Part shown: positions 9,668 to 18,251 of the stretch, in pieces | Layout: each line of letters starts with the position of its first letter | Position numbering within the stretch: the first letter of the stretch is position 1 | Source: Halomarina rubra | GTDB lineage: Archaea; Halobacteriota; Halobacteria; Halobacteriales; Haloarculaceae | Direction of reading: 5' to 3' | DNA length: 64,000 bases | Assembly (NCBI RefSeq): GCF_023699475.1 | Contig: NZ_JALXFV010000003.1 | Coordinates: forward strand, 257,873 to 321,872 | Translations under genes and position numbers: made by a program | Notes under the pieces: model-generated | Told to the model about the DNA's origin: nothing | The model's input: only the letters and a program-made list of their open reading frames with translations | Databases searched by the model: none

Positions 9668-10351
9668 TTACTCGCCGCCGTCGCGCGGTTCGTAGCCGTC
9701 GGCGGTGATGACGGCGATGGTCGGCTCCGCGCCGTCCTCGTCGTCCTCGTCGGTCAGCACGTCGCGAGCGAGCGCGACGGCGTCCTCGACACTCATCTCG
9801 GGGTCGTACTGTTCTTCGAGTTCCTCGCGGATGCGGTCGGAGCCGCCGCCGATGGCGGTCGCCTGCCACTCGATGGCCGTCCCCGAGGGGTCGGTCTCGA
9901 ACAGGCGGGCGTCGCCATCCTGGAAGCCCGCGATGAGGAGTGCCGCGCCGTACGGGCGGGTGCCGCCCGACTGGGTGTACTCCTGGATATGCTCGGAGAT
10001 CTCGGTGGTGAGCTGGTCGGTCGTGATCGGCTCGCCGTAGCGCAGGCGCTCGACCTGGGCGGCGCGACGCGCGACGTCGACGAGTTGGCGGGCGTCGGCG
10101 ACGTGGCCCGCGCTGGCGACGCCGTGGAACTCGTCGACCTTGTGCAGTTTCTCGACGCTGCGCTCTTCGAGGAGCGGCGACCGCACGCGGCGCGCGGCCG
10201 CGAGGACCACGCCGTCGTTCGTGCGAATACCGACGCTCGCCGAGCCCTGTTTCACCGCCTCGCGGGCGTACTCGACCTGATAGAGTCGCCCGTCGGGCGA
10301 GAAGATGTTCGAGTTGCGGTCGTACGCCTGCCGGTCGTTGTTACCCATCAT
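9668..10351 (-). CDS. Proteasome alpha subunit (probable paralogue)
   Basis: 227 residues. The alpha N-terminus is clear: YDRNSNIFSPDGRLYQVEYA, followed by the gate and H0 helix. Alpha subunits form the outer rings of the 20S particle and lack the active Thr. It overlaps the upstream beta gene by four bases (ATGA), so both come from one transcript and are probably made in equal amounts. It is somewhat shorter than the roughly 245-260 residue major haloarchaeal alpha proteins, and the beta-alpha pairing in one operon suggests a secondary proteasome rather than the main set. Two adjacent ATG codons (10351 and 10348) are both possible starts. Confidence 0.92.
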   Translation of the reverse strand: MMGNNDRQAYDRNSNIFSPDGRLYQVEYAREAVKQGSASVGIRTNDGVVLAAARRVRSPLLEERSVEKLHKVDEFHGVASAGHVADARQLVDVARRAAQVERLRYGEPITTDQLTTEISEHIQEYTQSGGTRPYGAALLIAGFQDGDARLFETDPSGTAIEWQATAIGGGSDRIREELEEQYDPEMSVEDAVALARDVLTDEDDEDGAEPTIAVITADGYEPRDGGE

Positions 10352-10956
10352 GCGAGGACCTCCGTGGTGTCGTCGTACGTATCCTGTTGCACGCCATCGG
10401 CGGTGATGCGCGTCACCGTGATACCGTTTCCGGAGGCGGTGTCGCGCTCGCTGGCGGCCGCGATGGCCTCGGCGGCGACGTCGACGGCCTCCTCGACGCT
10501 CATCTCGGGGTCGTAGAGGCGTTCGAGCGCGCCGGTGGCGACGGTCATGCCGCTCCCGCTGGCGGTGTAGTCGTCCTCGATGACGCCGCCTGCGCCGTCG
10601 ATCTGGAACACGCGGGGCGTTCCGTCGACGTCCACGCCACCGAGCAACGGCTGGGCCTGCATCCCGCGGATGACGTTCGCGGCGGTCTGGGCGAGCGCGT
10701 CCATGCTCATCTCGCGGTCACGGCGCGTCTCGTAGAGGTCCGACTGGACGCGCAGTTGGCGGACGAACGCCTGACCGCCACCGACCGACCCGGAGATGGT
10801 GACCGCGGCGCGGTCGTGAACCGGTTCTATCTTGATGGCGTTCTTGTTGGCGACGAACCGCCCGCCGAGCGACGCGCGGCGGTCGGCCGCGAGGACGACG
10901 CCGTCGGTGGCTTTCAGCGCCACCGTCGTCGTCCCGGTCTTCAGCACCTTGTCCAT
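10348..10956 (-). CDS. Proteasome beta subunit with very short propeptide
   Basis: 202 residues. Processing after the Gly in MDKVLKTG would expose the catalytic Thr of TTTVALKATDGVVLAADRR; Asp17 (AAD) and the active Lys (NAIKI) are present, with a one-residue insertion (GGRF) before the Lys compared with the Thermoplasma type. The propeptide is only eight residues, much shorter than the roughly 50-residue propeptide of the main haloarchaeal beta subunit. It provides proteolytic activity of the 20S core. It is the first gene of a two-gene operon with the alpha gene and is divergent from the lipoate ligase-like gene. Confidence 0.93.
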   Translation of the reverse strand: MDKVLKTGTTTVALKATDGVVLAADRRASLGGRFVANKNAIKIEPVHDRAAVTISGSVGGGQAFVRQLRVQSDLYETRRDREMSMDALAQTAANVIRGMQAQPLLGGVDVDGTPRVFQIDGAGGVIEDDYTASGSGMTVATGALERLYDPEMSVEEAVDVAAEAIAAASERDTASGNGITVTRITADGVQQDTYDDTTEVLA

Positions 10957-11097
10957 ACACTCACTGCGGGCGCTCCTCGGATAAGTTCTCGCTAAAACGC
11001 TCTTTAGCTGGCGCGGGGGCGGCGCTGACGGGCGGTGCTCGCGGCCACCCGAGCGCCGTGCGCAACCGCTTTCCCGCCGTCCTCGCTACGGGCGGGT

Positions 11098-11955
11098 ATG
11101 ACCGACACGCGCGGGGACGACGCGGGTGCCGCGGCGGCCGGTGACGCCCTCGCCGACCGGGAGTGGCGACTGATTCGCGAGGAGGCGCTGCCAGGCCCGC
11201 TGTGTATGGCCTACGACGCCGTCGCCGCCGAGACCGCCGCCGAGGGCGGCCCCCGGACCGTCCGCGTCTACCAGTGGTCGCCCTCGACGCTCTCGCTGGG
11301 CTACCGCAACGACCCAGACGACGTCGACTGGCAGTTCTGCGAGCGCGAGGGCATCGACGTGGTGCGCCGCCCAACGGGTGGCGGAGCCATCTACCACGAC
11401 GAGGTCGGAGACGTCTCGTACTCGACCATCGCGCCCGCCGACGAGTTGCCCGGCGACCTGATGGAGACGTACGACCTGCTGTGTGAACCGCTGTTGACGG
11501 CGTGTGCGGAGCTGGGCGTGCCCGCCGGCTTCGCCGAGGAGTCGTACCCCGAGTTGTACCACCCGGCGTGCTACCTCAGAGCGCTCCACCCGGCCCACGA
11601 CGTGATGTATCGCGGGCAGAAGCTCTCGGGAAACGCCCAGTACCGCCGGCGCGACAGCATCATCCAACACGGCTCGCTCACCTTCTCCTCGCGCGCCGAA
11701 CGGACGCTGGGCTGTTTCGTCGACCCGCCGGTGAACGCCGAACGGTTCCGCGAACGCGTCACCGGTCTCGACGAACACGCCGACCTCACGCGCGGGGAGT
11801 GCGTGGAGACGCTCGAATCGGCGCTCGCCACGTGGGCCGACGCCGAGGTGGGCGAGTGGACCGACGCCGAGCACGAGCGCGCACGCGAAATCGCCCGGGA
11901 GAAGTTCGCCAGCGACCGCTGGAACCGCGAACGCATCGACCCGCTGGAGCGCTAG
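11098..11955 (+). CDS. Lipoate-protein ligase A / lipoyltransferase-like protein
   Basis: 285 residues in the biotin/lipoate ligase fold. The substrate-pocket motif VRRPTGGGAIYHDEVGDVSYS lies near residues 88-108 and the invariant Lys of the family is in YRGQKLSGNAQ (Lys175). The C-terminal segment FASDRWNRER corresponds to the accessory tail of LplA-type enzymes. Expected role: attach lipoyl or octanoyl groups to E2/GcvH domains. The start chosen is the ATG at 11098; in-frame sequence before it has no family similarity. A shorter, more divergent relative is at 51112-51792, so the genome has at least two enzymes of this fold. Confidence 0.88.
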   Translation: MTDTRGDDAGAAAAGDALADREWRLIREEALPGPLCMAYDAVAAETAAEGGPRTVRVYQWSPSTLSLGYRNDPDDVDWQFCEREGIDVVRRPTGGGAIYHDEVGDVSYSTIAPADELPGDLMETYDLLCEPLLTACAELGVPAGFAEESYPELYHPACYLRALHPAHDVMYRGQKLSGNAQYRRRDSIIQHGSLTFSSRAERTLGCFVDPPVNAERFRERVTGLDEHADLTRGECVETLESALATWADAEVGEWTDAEHERAREIAREKFASDRWNRERIDPLER

Positions 11956-12005
11956 CGGGCCGGTGAGCGTCGGTGGCGACGTGGCACCGAGCGTCCCGCC
12001 GTCGG

Positions 12006-12479
12006 TCAGTCGTCGGTCTTCTCGACACCCTGCCCCGGCAGTGTCGCCTCGGTGGGAGGGGCACTCCGTTCCGGTGTGCCCACGAGGCCGTCCGGGAGCG
12101 GGTCGAACAGCGGGAACTCGTCGGCACGGTCGCCGAGTTCGACCGCCCCCGCCTCCCGGTCCCAGGCGACCAGACCACGGTCTGCGAGCGCCGGGAGGTC
12201 GACGTGATACAGTCGGTTCCGACTGTCGCGGACGGCGGACCCGTCGGGACCGGCCGTCGGCCCCGTATCGTTCTCGGCGAGCGACGCGGCGAGGGAGGAG
12301 ACGGCCAGCGTCCCGCGGTGTCGGTGGAGGTGTGCCAGCAGTCGGCGTCTCCGCTCGTCGGCGAGCACGAGGAACAGTTCGTCCCAGTCGTCGGGGCCCG
12401 TCGGTGTGCCGTCGGTGCCACCCATGCGAACCGTACCGGACGCGTTCGGGTGGTCGTTATCCCGTTCTGCACAGGGCAT
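12006..12479 (-). CDS. DUF7344-like winged-helix regulator
   Basis: 157 residues if the first ATG is used; an internal ATG at 12425 (MGGTDG) is equally possible because family similarity begins just after it. The core WDELFLVLADERRRRLLAHLHRHRG ... LYHVDLPALADRGLVAWD is the haloarchaeal winged helix often labelled DUF7344. The tail is Pro-rich and probably disordered. It starts 22 bases after the stop of the HTH_10 gene on the same strand, so the two may be co-transcribed. A related, smaller protein is at 63174-63587. No target is predictable. Confidence 0.75.
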   Translation of the reverse strand: MPCAERDNDHPNASGTVRMGGTDGTPTGPDDWDELFLVLADERRRRLLAHLHRHRGTLAVSSLAASLAENDTGPTAGPDGSAVRDSRNRLYHVDLPALADRGLVAWDREAGAVELGDRADEFPLFDPLPDGLVGTPERSAPPTEATLPGQGVEKTDD

Positions 12480-12501
12480 TTATCAGTCGGCCGCGGCGGC
12501 C

Positions 12502-13164
12502 TCACCGGCGGTCCGAGACCGAGTGGCTCGACAGCGCGCTCGACAGCACCTTGTTCGTAGCACGGCGGACGCGCTCGGAGAACGCCTGCTCGGAGATGTC
12601 GAGGTCGTTCGCCAACTCGGCGAGCGTCACCTCGCGCGGAATCTCGAAGTACCCCCGTTCGAGCGCCAGCAGCATCGCCTCGCGCTGGGGCGGCGTGAGG
12701 TTGAACAGGTAGCCCTGCTCTTCACCCTCGACGAGCGTGTACACTCGTTCGAGGTTGTAGCTGATGTCGTGGTCCAGACAGTAGTCGTGGAACTCGGTCA
12801 ACCCCTCGTGGCTGTCGAAGCGGATGCGGAAGTACCACTCCTCGTTACCCCGGGCTTCGAGGATCGACGCCTCGGTCTGGGCCATCCCGTAGATGAGACT
12901 CTCGACGTCCGCTCGCCACTCGACTCGGTAGAGACCGCTCTCGTCGACGTAGTCGAGCGCGACGAGTTCACGGACGTGCTCGCTCGCTCGAACCGCGGCC
13001 TCGAACGCGTCGAGGCCTCCGCCGTGGACCCAGATGTAGGGCATCACACGCCGCGAGGCGGGCACGACCCGCTCGATTTCGACGTTGGTGTCCGGGTCGC
13101 GGGACAGCACCTGCCCGAGGATGAACTCCTCGGCGTGCAGCGTGAACTCCGCGATTATCGTCAT
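12502..13164 (-). CDS. Bat-like helix-turn-helix regulator (HTH_10)
   Basis: 220 residues. The C-terminal third carries the HTH_10 signature of bacterio-opsin activator-like proteins: LTPPQREAMLLALERGYFEIPREVTLAELANDL ... QAFSERVRRATNKVLSS. The N-terminal 150 residues form the usual haloarchaeal input region (MTIIAEFTLHAEEFILGQVL) without a recognisable PAS or GAF domain. The ORF extends upstream, but the family start MTIIAEF is at 13164. These proteins are DNA-binding regulators; target unknown. About 600 bases of gene-free DNA lie upstream. Confidence 0.87.
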   Translation of the reverse strand: MTIIAEFTLHAEEFILGQVLSRDPDTNVEIERVVPASRRVMPYIWVHGGGLDAFEAAVRASEHVRELVALDYVDESGLYRVEWRADVESLIYGMAQTEASILEARGNEEWYFRIRFDSHEGLTEFHDYCLDHDISYNLERVYTLVEGEEQGYLFNLTPPQREAMLLALERGYFEIPREVTLAELANDLDISEQAFSERVRRATNKVLSSALSSHSVSDRR

Positions 13165-13762
13165 CGACACTGGTTTCCGGCCGACCGAGAAAAGCGTCGC
13201 GGCGAATCGGCTCTCCGGAGCGGTCGTGTCGTCCCGTCGCCCACCGAATCGGGAGCGACCGAAACCCGGACAGACGACCGGGTGATATACTGTCACCGTC
13301 TATGGACACCGGGTGGACAGGCGAGCCCGAGTGGTGTCAGCGGCAATTCGGTCGGCTCGGTCGCCCGCCCGCCACCCCACCTGTCGGCCGGGCCACTCCC
13401 CACAGGTGGCCCGGTTTCTCCGTCGTTCCCACGGGTGCGGCGAGCGACCCGGTCGGTCGGCGGCCACGAGCCATCGAGAGTGCGACGGAGGGGGAAGACG
13501 ATGTCAGAGGCTGGTTCCCCCTACCGCACCCACGAGTCTCGCCACGCCTCCGCCCGGAGAGACCGTCCGACCAGTGTCGACCGAGCCGGGAGTCGGGTGA
13601 CGAGCGTGCGGTAGTATCGACGTGAGCCGAATCAGTCGACCCCTATAGCCTGCAAGTCGTTTAACCCGAAGAGGTGTGCTCACACGGCGACCGCCGCGAC
13701 CGACGGGCACGTCGCGCACCGTTCCGAAGTCCCTATGCCCCGGAACTCCTAGCCGAGAGCAC
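13165..13762. other. 598-base divergent intergenic region
   Basis: No convincing gene. Short ORFs present are rich in Arg, Pro and Ser and look like shadows. A TATA-like gatata occurs near 13283 and a TTTAAC near 13669 (plus strand); neither stands at the usual 27 bases from a known start. The unusual length suggests regulation of the HTH_10 gene and nfo, or an untranslated RNA, but I see no fold or repeat to support that. Confidence 0.4.
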
Positions 13763-14599
13763 ATGCTGAGAGTCGGTGCACACACCTCCATCTCCGGGGG
13801 CGTGCAGAACGCGGTCGACGAGCAGGTCGAGTTGGGCGGCAACTGCGGGCAGATATTCACCCACTCCCCCCAGGTGTGGAAGCACACGCCCGCCGACGAC
13901 GAGGACGTCGAGGCGTTCCGCGCGCGCTCCGAGGCGAACGACGTCGGCCCGTGGATGATCCACGCGTCGTACCTCGTCAACCTCTGCACCCCCAAGGACG
14001 ATCTCCGCGAGAAGTCCATCAACTCCATGCAGAAGGAGCTCGACGCCGCCGAGCGCCTCGACGTCCCCTACGTCAACGTCCACCTCGGCGCGCACACCGG
14101 CGCGGGCGTCGACGACGGCCTCGCCAACGCCGCGAGCGCGCTGGACGAACTGACCGTCCCCGAGGACGTCACCATCCTCGTCGAGTCCGACGCGGGCAGC
14201 GGGACGAAACTCGGCGGCCAGTTCGAACACCTCGCGCAGGTGCTCGACGACACCGGCCACGACCTGTCGGTCTGTGTCGACACCGCCCACGCGTTCGCGG
14301 CGGGCTACGACCTCTCGACGGCCAAGGGCGTGAAGGACACCCTGACCGAGTTCGACGACGTGGTCGGGTTGGAGAACCTGGCGTACTTCCACCTCAACGA
14401 CTCGAAACACGCCTGCGGAACGAACAAGGACGAACACGCCCACATCGGCGAGGGCGAGATCGGCGTCGAGGGGTTCGAGACGCTGGTGAACGACCCGCGC
14501 GTGCGTGACCGCCCCTTCGTGCTGGAGACGCCCACCGAGAACGGCAAGAGCTTCGCGTGGAACATCGAGCGGGTGCAGGAGTTGCGGGATTCGGAGTGA
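13763..14599 (+). CDS. nfo: Endonuclease IV (AP endonuclease)
   Basis: 278 residues, typical for the family. The start [14 protein letters not shown] and the metal-binding segments [24 protein letters not shown] (usually LENTAGQG in bacteria), [40 protein letters not shown] and FVLETPTE match the trinuclear zinc enzyme that nicks DNA 5' of abasic sites in base excision repair. The Glu-Ser-Asp substitution for Glu-Asn/Thr is haloarchaeal-looking. The final residues RDSE and the stop codon fall inside the first of a series of hairpin repeats, as in the DJ-1 gene. Confidence 0.95.
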   Translation: MLRVGAHTSISGGVQNAVDEQVELGGNCGQIFTHSPQVWKHTPADDEDVEAFRARSEANDVGPWMIHASYLVNLCTPKDDLREKSINSMQKELDAAERLDVPYVNVHLGAHTGAGVDDGLANAASALDELTVPEDVTILVESDAGSGTKLGGQFEHLAQVLDDTGHDLSVCVDTAHAFAAGYDLSTAKGVKDTLTEFDDVVGLENLAYFHLNDSKHACGTNKDEHAHIGEGEIGVEGFETLVNDPRVRDRPFVLETPTENGKSFAWNIERVQELRDSE

Positions 14600-14904
14600 A
14601 CGAGCGGTAGCGAGTGAACGAGAATCCCGAGTACCGAACGGCGAACGGAGTGAGCCGTGAGGAGTTGCGAGAGTCGAGCGAGTAACACGAGCGAGACTCT
14701 CGGGAAGACGAACGGTGACAGGAGGGAGCCGTGAGTTGCGAGACTCGGAGTGAGCGACCGCAGGGAGCGAACGAGAGTCTCGGTGAAGTGAGCGGGGAGC
14801 GCTAGCGACCCGCGAGCTGCGCGGTTCGGAGTGAACGAGCGAGAGTCTCGGTAGGTGAACGGGAATCACGCGTACGCGAACGGCGAACGCGTGTGCAGTC
14901 ACCC
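14585..14904. repeat. Array of hairpin repeats downstream of nfo
   Basis: Three successive hairpins share the loop core but have different stems: CGGGATTC/GAATCCCG (14585-14592, 14622-14629), CGAGAGTC/GACTCTCG (14668-14675, 14695-14702) and CGAGACTC/GAGTCTCG (14739-14746, 14775-14782). A smaller pairing, ACGG ... CCGT within cgaacgg-n-agccgtgag, alternates with them. A last palindrome, CACGCG ... CGCGTG, ends near 14904. The region contains no gene. The same module pair is found at 7362-7477. Confidence 0.8.
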
Positions 14905-14945
14905 GACGACAGAAGACACTTGTCGAGTGACGTGTCGCTCGTAGT

Positions 14946-15410
14946 ATGAGACGCCGTGCCCTCCTCGTCGCGCTCGCGGCGCTCGCGGGATGTAGTTCGC
15001 GACCGTCGAGCGACGCCGACAACGACTCGGTAGAACCCCAGACGAAGGTACCGACTGTGACGGCGGTCGGTACGGACGGGTCTACGACCGTCTTCCTCCA
15101 CGTGGTTCCCGCAACTCCCTCCGACGAGCAGTGGGAACGGGCCGTCCCCATCGTCTTCGAGGAGTTGCCGACCGAGGAGCGTCGGGCGGTCCACCGGGCC
15201 ATCGACGAGGAGTGTGCCAGATACGACGGCGTCTCGAGCGGTGCGTGGGCGTTCACCGACCGCGTCTTCGACCACCTCCGGCAGCAGCGAGACGCCGCCG
15301 CCGACGAACCGTATCGGACCGTCTACCTCGACGCGAACCGAGTCTACGCAGTCGGTGCGGTGCAGGGCGACCACATCATGACGGAAGTCGACGCTCGTTG
15401 CCCGGAGTGA
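14946..15410 (+). CDS. Small lipoprotein of unknown function
   Basis: 154 residues. An N-terminal signal MRRRALLVALAALAGCSS ends in the lipobox LAGC (Cys16), so the protein should be lipid-anchored on the outside of the membrane. The mature part is acidic; after a low-complexity linker comes a globular stretch of about 100 residues with two Cys (DEECARYDG and DARCPE) that could form a disulfide. No family recognised. It stands alone between the nfo hairpin array and the methyltransferase gene. Confidence 0.75.
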   Translation: MRRRALLVALAALAGCSSRPSSDADNDSVEPQTKVPTVTAVGTDGSTTVFLHVVPATPSDEQWERAVPIVFEELPTEERRAVHRAIDEECARYDGVSSGAWAFTDRVFDHLRQQRDAAADEPYRTVYLDANRVYAVGAVQGDHIMTEVDARCPE

Positions 15411-15456
15411 GCGCGCATCCACACCGTTTTGCCCGCACCACCCACACCACCAGCCA

Positions 15457-16299
15457 ATGCGCCGGTTCTCCGCCGACTACCTCGACGACACCCGCCGCGG
15501 GATGTGGTCCCCCGACGACCGCGAGGCGCTCGCGCCCCTGGACCTCGCCGAGCGGTCGTGCGTCCTCGATGTCGGCTGTGGCACCGGCGAACTGTCGGCC
15601 GTCCTCGCCGAGGAGACGCCCGAGGAGGCCCGCGTCGTCGGGCTGGACCGCGACCCCGCGCTGCTCGCGGCGGTGCCCGACCCCGCCCACCCCGTCCGGG
15701 CGGACGCGCTCTCGTTGCCCGTCGCCGACGGGAGCGCGGACCTGGTGGTCTGTCAGGCGCTGCTCATCAACCTCCCCGACCCGCTGGCCGCCGTCGAGGA
15801 GTTCTCCCGGGCGTCCTCGGCCCTCGTCGCGGCGGTCGAACCCGACAACGCCGCGGTGACCGTCGAGTCGACCGTCGACGCCGAGGAGCGACTGACCGCC
15901 CGTGCACGCGAGCGGTTCGTCGCGGGCGTCCCGACGGACGTGACCCTCGGGGCGGCCCCCGACCTGTTCCGCGAGGCGGGCCTCCGCGACGTCGAGACGC
16001 GTCGGTACGACCACGTCCGGACCGTCGAGCCACCGTACGACGAGGCCACGCTGGAGGGCGCGAAACGGAAGGCAACCGGGTCGCGACTGAGCGAACAACG
16101 CGAGACGCTGCTGGCGGGCGGACTGAGCGAGGCGGCGTTCGACGCGCTCCGCGGCGAGTGGCGCGCGATGGGCCGGGAGGTCGTCGAGGCGATGGCCGCG
16201 GGCACCTACCGGCGGCGGGAGACGGTGCCGTTCTTCGTGACGGTGGGGCGGGTGCCGTCGAGCGAAAGCGACTTTTCCGCGCCCTTCTCACTCGAGTGA
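15457..16299 (+). CDS. Class I SAM-dependent methyltransferase
   Basis: 280 residues. The Rossmann motifs are VLDVGCGTGELSAVLAEE (motif I, about 32-49), VVGLDRDPALL (acidic loop) and LSLPVADGSADLVVCQALLINLPDP (motifs II-III), the pattern of Methyltransferase_11/25 proteins such as UbiE/BioC relatives. The C-terminal half is helical and Arg/Glu-rich and carries no known substrate domain. The stop codon is followed after one base by the ATG of the zinc-ribbon regulator, so the two are an operon. Substrate unknown. Confidence 0.88.
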   Translation: MRRFSADYLDDTRRGMWSPDDREALAPLDLAERSCVLDVGCGTGELSAVLAEETPEEARVVGLDRDPALLAAVPDPAHPVRADALSLPVADGSADLVVCQALLINLPDPLAAVEEFSRASSALVAAVEPDNAAVTVESTVDAEERLTARARERFVAGVPTDVTLGAAPDLFREAGLRDVETRRYDHVRTVEPPYDEATLEGAKRKATGSRLSEQRETLLAGGLSEAAFDALRGEWRAMGREVVEAMAAGTYRRRETVPFFVTVGRVPSSESDFSAPFSLE

Positions 16300-16300
16300 C

Positions 16301-17170
16301 ATGAGCGACGCCGTCACCGACGAGACGACCGACGTCGACCCGGACGCACTCGACGTCCTCGGTGACGAGACCCGACGGGCGATTCTCCTCGCGCTGGTCG
16401 AACACCGACGGGTCAGCTCCGACGACGCGACGCTCTCGTTCTCGGCGTTGCGCGAACGGGTCGGCGTCGCGGACTCCGGGCGGTTCAACTACCACCTGGG
16501 GAAGCTCGTCGACCGGTTCGTCGAGAAGACCGACGGGGGCTACCGGCTGAGCTACGCTGGCCAACAGGTCGTGGGGGCGGCGCTCGCGGGCACCTACAGC
16601 GCCGGTGAGTCGAAGGGGCCGACCGACGTCGGCGAGTGTCCGGTCTGTGAGACGACGGCGACGGCCACCTACGAGGAGGGTGTCTTGGAGGTGACGTGTG
16701 CGAACGACCACGTCGTCTATCGGGTGGGGTTCCCGCCGGGGGCGGCCGCCGACCGGTCGATGGAACGTCTCCTCGCGCTCTCAGCCCGCCTGACGTACGA
16801 CGACATCGAACTCGCCATCGAGGGGGTGTGTCCGGAGTGTCTCGGTACGGTGACGCGCTCGCTCCAGCGAACCGGCGGTGACGAGGAGGTGGAGTGGTTC
16901 TTCGACGCTCGCTGCGAACGCTGTGGACAGCAGTTCAGGGCTTCGGCCGGCGTGTGTGTACTGACTGCACCGTCGTTCGTCGCGTTCGCTGCCGACCACG
17001 ACGCCGACCCGCGAGAGCAGCCGCCGTGGACGTTCGCTACACTCGACGGGTCACAGACCGTCGTGAGCGAGGACCCGCTCCGCGTTCGGATGACCATCGA
17101 TATCGACGACGAGACGTTCAGCGCGACCCTCGACGAACACGGTCGGACCGTCGCGACCGACCGGTCCTGA
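16301..17170 (+). CDS. ArsR-like winged-helix regulator with zinc ribbons (paralogue)
   Basis: 289 residues. Layout as in 7616-8581: winged helix (DVLGDETRRAILLALVEHR ... GRFNYHLGKLVDRFVEKTDGGYRLS), then CPVCE, CPECLG and CERCGQQ zinc-binding pairs and the shared phrase RVGFPPGAAADR. The phrase VxFPPG and the late segment PSFVAFAADHD (compare PAVVSFYHDHG in the other copy) show both proteins have the same sensor domain. It begins one base after the methyltransferase gene and is probably translated by coupling. It may regulate that operon, but this is inference. Confidence 0.85.
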   Translation: MSDAVTDETTDVDPDALDVLGDETRRAILLALVEHRRVSSDDATLSFSALRERVGVADSGRFNYHLGKLVDRFVEKTDGGYRLSYAGQQVVGAALAGTYSAGESKGPTDVGECPVCETTATATYEEGVLEVTCANDHVVYRVGFPPGAAADRSMERLLALSARLTYDDIELAIEGVCPECLGTVTRSLQRTGGDEEVEWFFDARCERCGQQFRASAGVCVLTAPSFVAFAADHDADPREQPPWTFATLDGSQTVVSEDPLRVRMTIDIDDETFSATLDEHGRTVATDRS

Positions 17171-17222
17171 GCCACGACGCCGGGTCGGTCGAGGACCGTC
17201 GGGAGGGAGACGGCGCGACCAG

Positions 17223-17405
17223 TCAGTCGTGTGGAGCGGCGAGCGCGTCTTCTTCCTCCTCGCCCCCGCCGTCCTCGCCGTTCTCGCCGTCTTCTCCCTC
17301 TCCGTCTTCTCCCTCCTCGCCCCCCGGGAGTCCACACCCGGCGAGGGCCGCGAGCAATCCACCACTGGCCGCGAGCAGTCGTCGGCGTGTCGTTCGGTCG
17401 GACAT
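17223..17405 (-). CDS. Tiny Tat lipoprotein with acidic Gly/Glu tail
   Basis: 60 residues from the ATG at 17405. TTRRRLLAASGGLLAALAGC is a twin-arginine plus lipobox signal (Cys near residue 23). The mature part is only about 37 residues, nearly all Gly, Glu and Asp. Its reality rests on the signal peptide; the acidic tail is low-complexity and could be a surface brush or a decayed remnant of a longer lipoprotein. No family recognised. Confidence 0.5.
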   Translation of the reverse strand: MSDRTTRRRLLAASGGLLAALAGCGLPGGEEGEDGEGEDGENGEDGGGEEEEDALAAPHD

Positions 17406-17518
17406 CGAGCGACACGACACGCGCCGAACACAAGAGCGTTGAGCCGTCGGTCGCGGGACGACCGCGGAATCGCCGGACGTGACCGCAGCTACAAGTCAAT
17501 GGGAGCGAACGGATAGCC

Positions 17519-18214
17519 ATGCACATCGAACGGTTCGGCGACGGCGACCGCGACCTCCTCCTGGTCCTCGGGTGGGGTAACCGACTCGGACACCCGACGG
17601 TCCGATGGCTCGTCGAACAGGGCGTGGAGGCGGGCTACCGCGTCCACGGCTTCCAGATTCCGACGGTCGTCACCGACTTCGAACGCGACTGGGTCCGCCC
17701 CGTCGCGACCACCGTCGACGCGCTCGACGAGTATCGCCTGCTCACCCACTCGACGGGCGGCCTCATCGGGGAGTTCCTCAACGGGGCGACCGAGACCGTC
17801 CACTGCAGTCCGTGGTGGGGGTTCCACGGCGACCTGGAGACGCCGCTGGTCGAGTGGGCGATGAAACTACCCGTCTCGACGCCGCTCCTCCCGTCGGCGT
17901 TCGGTCGCGAGGAACTCGGCACGTTGGTGACCGACGAACGGCTCGCAGACGGGCCGAAGCGGGCCGCGCCCACGTTCCTTCGGGAGGCGAGACGCGCCCA
18001 GCGCCGCCTGCCGGCGTTCGACGACGAGACGACGAGCGTGTTCTACACGCCGACCGACGCCGTCGTCAGCGCGACGGCCATCGAGGAGCGAACGCCCGCG
18101 AGGAACCGCGTCGCCTTCGAGGGCGGCCACGAACTGTTCTCCTCGCCGTCGCGAGAGACACACGTCGGCACCGTGTTCGACGCGCTGGCGGAGGGACCGT
18201 CGGCGCTGTGGTAG
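17519..18214 (+). CDS. Alpha/beta-hydrolase fold protein
   Basis: 231 residues. LLLVLGWGNRLGHPTVRWLVEQG is the first strand plus oxyanion-hole region, LLTHSTGGLIGEF the nucleophile elbow (Ser in HSTGG), and FEGGHELFSSP supplies the catalytic His. The acid is probably Asp in YTPTDAVVS. The Cys-His pair HCSPWWGFHG in the lid is unusual. Likely an esterase or lipase-like enzyme; the Gly-x-Ser-x-Gly motif is degenerate (H-S-T-G-G). No operon partner. Confidence 0.75.
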   Translation: MHIERFGDGDRDLLLVLGWGNRLGHPTVRWLVEQGVEAGYRVHGFQIPTVVTDFERDWVRPVATTVDALDEYRLLTHSTGGLIGEFLNGATETVHCSPWWGFHGDLETPLVEWAMKLPVSTPLLPSAFGREELGTLVTDERLADGPKRAAPTFLREARRAQRRLPAFDDETTSVFYTPTDAVVSATAIEERTPARNRVAFEGGHELFSSPSRETHVGTVFDALAEGPSALW

Positions 18215-18251
18215 GGCGTCGGGCGACGCGCTCGGCGCGGAGCGGGTCGAT

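Noticed and set aside
13302-13625. 107-residue plus-strand ORF in the region before nfo
   Set aside because: Arg/Pro-rich, no motif, and overlapping ORFs of the same quality exist in other frames. A nearby gatata element is at the wrong distance.
14585-14904. CRISPR array
   Set aside because: Repeats are palindromic with variable stems and irregular spacing; there are no constant repeats with unique spacers and no cas genes.
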